Positions 33,265 to 38,670 of a DNA stretch of 38,670 bases are shown here, one piece after another (the stretch's first letter is position 1; each line of letters opens with the position of its first letter). Under the pieces are notes generated by a model. The model did no database searches. It worked only from the letters and a program-made list of their open reading frames with translations, and was not told where the DNA came from. Where the stretch lies: NCBI GenBank assembly GCA_014762505.1, contig JABURS010000010.1, positions 1 through 38,670 on the forward strand. The letters are read 5' to 3'. Source of the stretch: Chromatiales bacterium. Its GTDB lineage: Bacteria > Pseudomonadota > Gammaproteobacteria > SpSt-1174. Both the position numbers and the translations under genes were made by a program.

Positions 33265-34020
33265 ATGTCTGAGACACGCGTGGCCTGGGTGACCGGGGCG
33301 AGCGGCGGCATCGGCCGTGCCCTGTCGTTGCGCCTGGCAGGGCAGGGCTGGCAGGTGGCCGCCTCCGCCCGGGGAGAGGAAAAACTCCGCGAACTGGCGG
33401 CGCAGGCGGACGGCCGCGTGCAGGTGCATCCGCTGGACGTGACGGATGCCGCGGCCACCGAGGCCGTGGTGGCCGCGATCGAAGAGCAGCACGGCCCCAT
33501 CGAGCTGGCCGTGCTCAACGCCGGCGACTACCAGCCCATGCCGGCCGACGCGTTCGATGCCGAGCTGTGTCACCGGCTGATGACGGTGAACTACCTCGGC
33601 GTGGTGCACGGCCTGGCCGCCCTGCTGCGGCGCATGCGTGCGCGTGGGCGCGGCGAGATCCTCATCATGGCCAGCGTGGCCGGTTATCGCGGCCTGCCGC
33701 TGGCCGCGCCCTACGGTGCCACCAAGGCCGCGCTCATCAACCTGGCCGAGTCGCTGCGCGCAGAGCTCGGTCACGCCGGGGTGGTGATACGCGTGGTCAA
33801 TCCGGGCTTCGTGCGTACCGATCTCACGGCACAGAACGACTTTCGCATGCCGGCACTCATGCCGGTGGAGGCGGCGGCCGAGGCGATCGTCGCCGCCATC
33901 GGCGGGCGCAGCTTCGAGATCACCTTCCCCAAGCGCTTCACCTATGTATTGAAGGTCCTGCGCATGCTGCCCTATGCGCTCTACTTTCCGCTTGTCCGTC
34001 GCATGACGGGGCAGGGGTGA
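33265..34020 (+). CDS. Short-chain dehydrogenase/reductase
   Basis: A 251-residue classical SDR. NAD(P) motif TGASGGIG (10-17), LDVTD (57-61), LNAG (84-87), catalytic S137 (IMASVAGYRG) and Y150-x3-K154 (YGATK), followed by VVNPGFVRTDLT. It reduces or oxidises a carbonyl/alcohol; the C-terminal FPKRFTYVLKVLRMLPYALY is hydrophobic, perhaps for membrane or lipid contact. SDRs of this kind are usual partners of the Cfa-like/DUF1365 clusters, which suggests a lipid substrate. ATG 33265 follows GGGGGAACG. An upstream in-frame ATG at 33115 lies in the regulator gene and was rejected. The NTF2-like gene follows after 4 bp. Confidence 0.94.
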   Translation: MSETRVAWVTGASGGIGRALSLRLAGQGWQVAASARGEEKLRELAAQADGRVQVHPLDVTDAAATEAVVAAIEEQHGPIELAVLNAGDYQPMPADAFDAELCHRLMTVNYLGVVHGLAALLRRMRARGRGEILIMASVAGYRGLPLAAPYGATKAALINLAESLRAELGHAGVVIRVVNPGFVRTDLTAQNDFRMPALMPVEAAAEAIVAAIGGRSFEITFPKRFTYVLKVLRMLPYALYFPLVRRMTGQG

Positions 34021-34024
34021 GGGC

Positions 34025-34462
34025 ATGTCCAGCCAGCGACTGCAGCGTTATGCCGATTTCTTCGAGCAGCTGACGCCCGAGGCACTGGATGCCCTTGACC
34101 GCGTCCTGACCGGGGACGCCCGATTCAAGGACCCGTTCAACGACGTGCACGGCCTGCCCGCCATCCGCCGCATCTTCGCCCACATGTACGCGGTGACGGA
34201 GGCCCCGCGCTTCACGGTGCTGGGCATGGCGGAATCGGCCGATACCGGCTACCTGCACTGGGAGATGCAGTTCGCCCTGCGGCGCCGGCCGGCACGCATC
34301 TGGCGCATCGAGGGCATGAGCCGGCTGTGCTTTGCCGAAGACGGGCGGGTACGTGAGCACGTGGACTTCTGGGACCCGCTGGAATCCCTGCTCGCGCGCC
34401 TGCCGCTCGTCGGCGCCCTGTTCCGGCTGCCGGTGCGCCTGTTGCGCACGCCGCAGGCCTGA
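34025..34462 (+). CDS. NTF2/SnoaL-like protein
   Basis: A 145-residue protein of the nuclear-transport-factor-2-like fold. YADFFEQLTPEALDALDRVL leads to the typical FKDPFNDVHGLPAIRRIFAHM, and the end strand is VREHVDFWDPLESLLARLP. It has no signal peptide. Proteins of this kind travel with the SDR in photolyase/lipid clusters (from memory) and may bind or isomerise a small hydrophobic ligand. The gene is coupled to the SDR (4-bp gap, GGGGTGAGGG ribosome site) and so falls under the CarH-type operator. Confidence 0.88.
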   Translation: MSSQRLQRYADFFEQLTPEALDALDRVLTGDARFKDPFNDVHGLPAIRRIFAHMYAVTEAPRFTVLGMAESADTGYLHWEMQFALRRRPARIWRIEGMSRLCFAEDGRVREHVDFWDPLESLLARLPLVGALFRLPVRLLRTPQA

Positions 34463-34596
34463 ATGTGGCAGGACTGTGTCGGCTCGCCCCGGCGACTGGT
34501 CTGCATGGCCGCTCTCGGCTAGTCTGGCCTCACAGAATGAAGAAGGCGGGCCATGAGGGCCCCCAGACTACGCGAATGCACCCCGTGCCCAGAGAG

Positions 34597-37227
34597 ATGA
34601 CAGATGATTCCGGTGTCCGCCTGCCCGGTGTTGAGGTGCCGGTGGCCCATGTCGGCTATTGCTGCCGTGACGATGCCACGCTCGCCACGCTGGCCCTGCA
34701 GGGGGACGTGGAACGCCTGACCGGCCTGCCTGCCGCGCGCCTGCTTGGGGAGCCGGCACTCTGGCTCGAGCGTGTCCATCCCGACGATCGTGCCCTGCTG
34801 CATGCCGCCCGTGCAGCCGCCGATGCCGGGGCACTGACGAGCTGTGAATACCGTTTTCTGCATGCCTGCGGCGACTACCTCTGGCTGCGGGATGAGTTTC
34901 TGCGCGAGACAGACCCGGTGCATGGCAGGGTGCTGCGCGGCTGGCGTGGTGATATCACCCGGGCGGTGCGCAGCGAGGCCCTGCTCGCCAAGCTCAACCG
35001 TGCCCTGGAGACGCGCCGCCACTGCGATGCGGTGCTGGTGGCGGCCGACGACGAACAGCAGCTGCTGCGCGATTACTGCACCAGCATCGTCGATCAGGGC
35101 GGTTATCGCCTGGCCTGGATCGGCTTTGCGAAGGATGAGGCCGAGCGGCGCGTGCAGCCGGTGGCCGCCGCGGGCTTCGAGGCCGGCTACATGGACGGGC
35201 TGCGGATCACCTGGGATGCGGACGATCCGCGGGGGCGCGGGCCGACGGGCACGGCGGTGCGCGAGCGACGGCCGGTCATAGTGCGCGACATCCTGCGCGA
35301 TCCCCGTTTCGAACCCTGGCGGGACCAGGCACTCAAGCGGGGCTACCAGTCCTCCATCGCCCTGCCGTTGATCCTCGGTACCGGGCTGCCCGGCGTGCTC
35401 AACATCTATGCCGACGAACCGGACGCCTTCGATCACGAGGAGGCGCGCCTGCTGCGCGAGGTGGCCGACGACCTCGCCTTCGGCCTCGAGTCGATGCGGG
35501 CGCGTCGCGCGCGCGAGCTTGCGGAGGAGGCCCTGCGCCGCAGCGAGGAGCGCTTCCGCGAGCTGGTCGGTGCCATTCCGCACGGCGTGCAGGAATCAGA
35601 CCTCGAAGGGCGCATCACCTATTCCAACGTCGCCATGCATCGCATCCTCGGGGTGGAGCCCGGAAGCCTGGTGGGGCATTACATCTGGGACTTTCATGCC
35701 CCGGAAGAGCAGACGCAACTCAAGGCGCATCTCGCCCGGCTGGTCACCGAACTGCCGGAACCGACACCCTATTACGGGCGCAATTTCACCCCGGCAGGCG
35801 AGCCGGTGGACCTGCAGGTGGACTGGACCTACAAGCACAACGACCAGGGCGAGCTGACCGGTTTCATCTCCGTGATCACCGATATCACCGAGCGCAAGCG
35901 CTCGCAGGAACAGCTCAATCACCTGGCGCATCACGACCCGCTCACCGGGCTGCCCAATCGTTTGCTGTTCAACGACCGCCTGGAAACGGCCGTGGCCCAC
36001 GCCCAGCGCGAGCAGTACGAGCTCGCGGTACTGTTCATCGACATCGATCACTTCAAGAACATCAACGACAGCCTGGGGCATCCGGTGGGCGACCGCTTTC
36101 TGCGCCTGGTGGCCGAGCGCATCATCGCGGCCTTGCGCGCCAGCGACACGCTCGCGCGCCTGGGCGGCGACGAATTCATCGTCATGCTCGACGAGATCCG
36201 CGGCCCGCACGATGCGGGTGTGCTGGCCAGCAAGCTGCGCGACTGTTTCCTCGAGCCCTTCGTGGTGGACGAACACGTGCTGCATCTGACCGTGAGTATC
36301 GGTATCAGCCTGTTCCCGCGCGATGGCAGGGATGCCGCCACGCTGGTGCGCAATGCCGATGCAGCGATGTATCGCGCCAAGGACGAGGGGCGCAACGATT
36401 TCCGTTTCTACACCAGCGATCTCACCGAGTCGGTATTCGAACGCCTGACGATGGAGTCGGCGTTACGCGGTGCACTGGAACGCAACGAACTCCGGATCCA
36501 TTATCAACCGCAGGTCAACCTTCGAACCGGAGCCGTGGTCGGTGCTGAGGCCTTGCTGCGCTGGCAGCGACCGGAAGGCATGGTGTCGCCCGCGGCCTTC
36601 ATCCCGCTGGCGGAAGAGTCGGGCCTCATCATCCCGATTGGCGAGTGGGTGCTGGAGACGGCCGCCATGCAGATGCAGCGCTGGCTGGACAGCGGTATGA
36701 GGCTGGAGCGTATGGCGGTGAACATCGCGGCCAGCCAGATCCAGCGTGCCCCGCTGGCGAAGATGGTCCGCAGGGCGCTGGAAGGCAGTGGCCTGTCACC
36801 CGGGATGCTGGAGCTCGAGATAACGGAGAGCTCGATCATGCACGGTACCGAGCGCAACTTCGCCGTGCTCGACGAACTGAAGTCGCTGGGCGTGCGCCTG
36901 GCCATCGATGACTTCGGGACGGGCTATTCCTCCCTGGGTTACCTCAAGCGCATGCCCATCGACAAGCTGAAGATCGACCAGTCCTTCGTCTTCGAGGTAC
37001 CCGACAATGCCAACGACGTGGCCATCACCCGTGCCGTCATTGCCCTGGCACAGAGTCTCGGCATGAATGTGCTGGCCGAAGGGGTCGAGACACAGGCGCA
37101 GCGCAGGTTCCTGATCGAGCATGGCTGTGACTATGGGCAGGGTTATCTCTATTCGCGGCCGCTGGCCGCGGATGCCTTTGAAGACTGGCTGCGCAAGCAG
37201 TCGACCATTGCCGCCCCATCGGGCTGA
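34597..37227 (+). CDS. PAS-GAF-PAS-GGDEF-EAL c-di-GMP protein
   Basis: About 876 residues, no membrane segment. PAS (about 15-125), GAF (about 145-310), PAS (about 325-450, ending VITDITERKRSQEQ), GGDEF (about 455-615) and EAL (about 630-870). Cyclase motif LGGDEFIVML is intact. The EAL domain has GAEALLRWQ, ELEITES, DDFGTGYSSLGY and AEGVETQ, so it may make or degrade c-di-GMP. The start is uncertain: ATG codons at 34537, 34576 and 34597 share the frame and none has a good ribosome site; 34597 lies closest to the first PAS strand. The gene follows the SDR-NTF2 pair after 134 bp, and precedes the DUF523-DUF1722 gene by 7 bp. It may therefore link light control to c-di-GMP. Confidence 0.93.
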   Translation: MTDDSGVRLPGVEVPVAHVGYCCRDDATLATLALQGDVERLTGLPAARLLGEPALWLERVHPDDRALLHAARAAADAGALTSCEYRFLHACGDYLWLRDEFLRETDPVHGRVLRGWRGDITRAVRSEALLAKLNRALETRRHCDAVLVAADDEQQLLRDYCTSIVDQGGYRLAWIGFAKDEAERRVQPVAAAGFEAGYMDGLRITWDADDPRGRGPTGTAVRERRPVIVRDILRDPRFEPWRDQALKRGYQSSIALPLILGTGLPGVLNIYADEPDAFDHEEARLLREVADDLAFGLESMRARRARELAEEALRRSEERFRELVGAIPHGVQESDLEGRITYSNVAMHRILGVEPGSLVGHYIWDFHAPEEQTQLKAHLARLVTELPEPTPYYGRNFTPAGEPVDLQVDWTYKHNDQGELTGFISVITDITERKRSQEQLNHLAHHDPLTGLPNRLLFNDRLETAVAHAQREQYELAVLFIDIDHFKNINDSLGHPVGDRFLRLVAERIIAALRASDTLARLGGDEFIVMLDEIRGPHDAGVLASKLRDCFLEPFVVDEHVLHLTVSIGISLFPRDGRDAATLVRNADAAMYRAKDEGRNDFRFYTSDLTESVFERLTMESALRGALERNELRIHYQPQVNLRTGAVVGAEALLRWQRPEGMVSPAAFIPLAEESGLIIPIGEWVLETAAMQMQRWLDSGMRLERMAVNIAASQIQRAPLAKMVRRALEGSGLSPGMLELEITESSIMHGTERNFAVLDELKSLGVRLAIDDFGTGYSSLGYLKRMPIDKLKIDQSFVFEVPDNANDVAITRAVIALAQSLGMNVLAEGVETQAQRRFLIEHGCDYGQGYLYSRPLAADAFEDWLRKQSTIAAPSG

Positions 37228-37234
37228 AGACGAC

Positions 37235-38215
37235 ATGAGCAACGACATCGATAACGAGAACGGACAGACATTCGACCGCATCCGCGTCGGCATCAGCAGT
37301 TGCCTGCTGGGCAACGAGGTGCGTTTCGACGGCGGGCACAAGCGCGACTCCTACGTGGTCGGCACCTTGAGCGAATATTTCGATTTCGTCTCCGTCTGCC
37401 CGGAAGAGGCCATTGGTCTGGGTACGCCGCGCGAGCCCATTCGCCTGGTGCAGAAGTCCGACGGGGTACACGTGGTCGGCGTGAAGACCGTCACCCGTGA
37501 CGTCACCGAGGCCCTGCGCGCCTACGGCGAGAAGATGGCGCGGCAGATGACGGACATCAGCGGCTATATCCTCAAGCGCGCCTCGCCGAGCTGTGGCATG
37601 GAGCGGGTGAAGGTCTATACCGAGGCGGGCATGCCCGTGACCACGGCCAGCGGCAAATATGCCGAGGTCTTCATGCGCGAGCAGCCGCTGCTGCCGATGG
37701 AGGAGGAGGGCCGGCTGGGCGACCCGGTACTGCGCGAGAACTTCATCGTGCGGGTGTTCGTCTATCACCGCTGGCAGACGCTGGTGGCCGCCGGACTCAC
37801 CGCGCAGGCCCTGGTCGACTTCCACACCGATCACAAGTACCTGATCATGGCGCACGACCAGAACGCCTATCGCGAGATGGGCCGGCTGGTCGCGGAGGCC
37901 GGCACGCGCGACATGGAGGCGCTCGCCCGGGACTACGTCGTCGCGCTGATGACGGCGCTGAAACAGCGCGCCTCGCGTCGCCAGCACGTCAACGTGTTGC
38001 AGCACCTGTTCGGTTACGTGAGCAAGCACGTCGACGCCGCCGACCGCGCCGAGATGACCGAGATCATCGAACACTACCGCCAGGGCCTGGTGCCCCTGAT
38101 CGTGCCCATCACCCTGCTCAAGCACCACTTCCGCCGCCACCCCGATCCCTACATCGAACGGCAGGTCTACCTCACGCCGCATCCGAAGGAACTGATGCTG
38201 CGGAACCTGTTGTGA
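37235..38215 (+). CDS. DUF523-DUF1722 protein (YbgA-related)
   Basis: A 326-residue two-domain protein. DUF523 (about 15-165) has the cysteine motifs VGISSCLLGNEVRFDGGHKR (C23), CPEEAIGLGTPREP (C55) and LKRASPSCG (C120). DUF1722 (about 190-310) contains FHTDHKYLIMAHD, QHLFGYVSKHV and YLTPHPKELMLRNLL. In many Gammaproteobacteria such genes lie next to photolyase and cobalamin-MerR genes, which supports reading this region as a light-response cluster; no photolyase is seen here. The three conserved Cys could bind an Fe-S cluster (inference). The start is ATG 37235, 7 bp after the GGDEF-EAL stop, so the two are probably co-transcribed. Confidence 0.92.
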   Translation: MSNDIDNENGQTFDRIRVGISSCLLGNEVRFDGGHKRDSYVVGTLSEYFDFVSVCPEEAIGLGTPREPIRLVQKSDGVHVVGVKTVTRDVTEALRAYGEKMARQMTDISGYILKRASPSCGMERVKVYTEAGMPVTTASGKYAEVFMREQPLLPMEEEGRLGDPVLRENFIVRVFVYHRWQTLVAAGLTAQALVDFHTDHKYLIMAHDQNAYREMGRLVAEAGTRDMEALARDYVVALMTALKQRASRRQHVNVLQHLFGYVSKHVDAADRAEMTEIIEHYRQGLVPLIVPITLLKHHFRRHPDPYIERQVYLTPHPKELMLRNLL

Positions 38216-38243
38216 CGTGTGGCAAGCTACGAGTCGCAGGTCT

Positions 38244-38574
38244 CGTAGGAGCGCTGTTTATGCCCTCTGGGTGCAAGGCGCGATCAGGGGCGGCACGATG
38301 CCTGAGCCAGGGGGGCTAGCTCTCAAGCTGTTATAGCTACAGTGGACAAAGAGTTCACAGAGGTGGTGGGTCGCCGAGAGGGCTCGGCTCCTACCGCCAC
38401 TCGCCTCGCGACCAACTGTAGGAGGCCAGCCCCCTGGCCGATGGGGTATCGATATGGTGAGGTCATCGTCGAGAGGGTTCGGCTCCTGCGGGCATCGCCT
38501 TTTCTCTGTGCCTGCCGCGGTGCATCTGCAGGCGAGGTGCTATCCCTTGATCGCGCCTTGCAGCGCTCCTACGA
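38244..38574. repeat. Cluster of five REP-like elements (GTAGGAGC family)
   Basis: Five palindromic elements sharing GTAGGAGC/GCAGGAGC at one end: 38244-38286 (+, with a central insertion), 38370-38398 (-), 38418-38446 (+), 38464-38492 (-) and 38548-38574 (-). The first and last share GTAGGAGCGCTG and GCAAGGCGCGATCA. Elements two and four share GAGAGGGCTCGGCTCCT-like cores. Each can fold into a hairpin. They resemble the 'TAGGAGC' intergenic repeats of Pseudomonas and other Gammaproteobacteria. No gene is supported between 38216 and 38670. Confidence 0.8.
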
Positions 38575-38607
38575 ACCCCTGTTTTTCTCTGTGTCCTCCG
38601 TGGCGCT
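38500..38607. repeat. Two copies of the TTTTCTCTGTG dispersed repeat
   Basis: TTTTCTCTGTGCCTGCCGCG begins at 38500 and TTTTCTCTGTGTCCTCCGTG at 38583. A third copy is at 31807. All three stand next to a GTAGGAGC-type REP element. The function is unknown. Confidence 0.7.
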
Positions 38608-38616
38608 TAGACTTTC

Positions 38617-38670
38617 CGCCTAACGCCTAACGCCTAACGCCTAACGCCTAACGCCTAACGCCTAACGCCT
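38617..38670. repeat. Tandem heptanucleotide array (CGCCTAA)n, cut by window end
   Basis: Seven full copies of CGCCTAA plus five bases of an eighth, running to the last base of the window. The true length is unknown. It is a perfect simple-sequence array of the same unit length as (GGGTGAA)12 at 24054 but with an unrelated sequence. No spacers, so not a CRISPR. Confidence 0.95.

Noticed and set aside
38342-38623. A 93-codon frame in the repeat region
   Set aside because: It is made up of REP-like and CTCTGTG repeats and has no codon bias or ribosome site.

Overview
The window is high-GC DNA with dense, overlapping operons and no phage or insertion-sequence genes. Gene content points to a motile Gammaproteobacterium, perhaps near Ectothiorhodospiraceae/Chromatiales. 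It has a Pil-Chp-like chemosensory operon, a flagellar-type promoter motif, a FliK-like fragment, a DUF523-DUF1722 protein and a PFOR. The taxonomic placement is an inference; no 16S rRNA gene is present.

Layout. (1) 1-1506, minus: a partial FliK-like gene and an EAL-HDOD signalling protein. (2) 1778-12756, plus: a ten-gene signalling operon behind a sigma-28-like promoter. It encodes two response regulators (PilG/PilH-like), CheW (PilI-like), a periplasmic branched-chain amino-acid-type binding protein, a PilJ-like receptor, a hybrid CheA/ChpA-like kinase, two more CheW-like proteins and a NarX/NarL-type two-component pair. (3) 12881-17938, plus: pyruvate:ferredoxin oxidoreductase (nifJ), a dihydroorotate-dehydrogenase-like flavoprotein and a DUF4405 membrane protein. 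(4) 17935-24073: two GGDEF-EAL proteins flanking an exported alpha/beta hydrolase. The second ends inside a (GGGTGAA)12 tandem array. (5) 24182-24342: tRNA-Val(CAC) with its own promoter and terminator, minus strand. (6) 24362-38215: a probable light/oxidative-stress lipid cluster. A seven-gene minus operon (FAD oxidoreductase, DUF1365, Cfa-like methyltransferase, GPH/MFS transporter, DUF3833 lipoprotein, VOC protein, chalcone-isomerase-like protein) is divergent from a periplasmic glutathione peroxidase and a DUF3429 membrane protein. Next come a DCC-family protein and a CarH/LitR-type cobalamin-binding MerR regulator, divergent from an SDR and an NTF2-like protein. A PAS-GAF-PAS-GGDEF-EAL protein and a DUF523-DUF1722 protein follow. 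(7) 38216-38670: a cluster of REP-like elements and a (CGCCTAA)n array running off the window.

Most notable observation. The promoter of the lipid operon (minus, 30432-30460) and that of the SDR (plus, 33187-33215) are the same 29-bp element (23/29 identical by eye). In each, two 11-bp direct repeats beginning TTGTA lie between -35 and -10. Head-to-tail 11-bp repeats are the known binding geometry of CarH, and a CarH-like protein with the W-x9-EH and ExHxxG cobalamin motifs is encoded beside the second copy. This predicts a B12/light-controlled regulon for membrane-lipid modification and peroxide defence. The second notable system is the chemosensory operon with a transporter-less periplasmic binding protein inserted between CheW and receptor genes.
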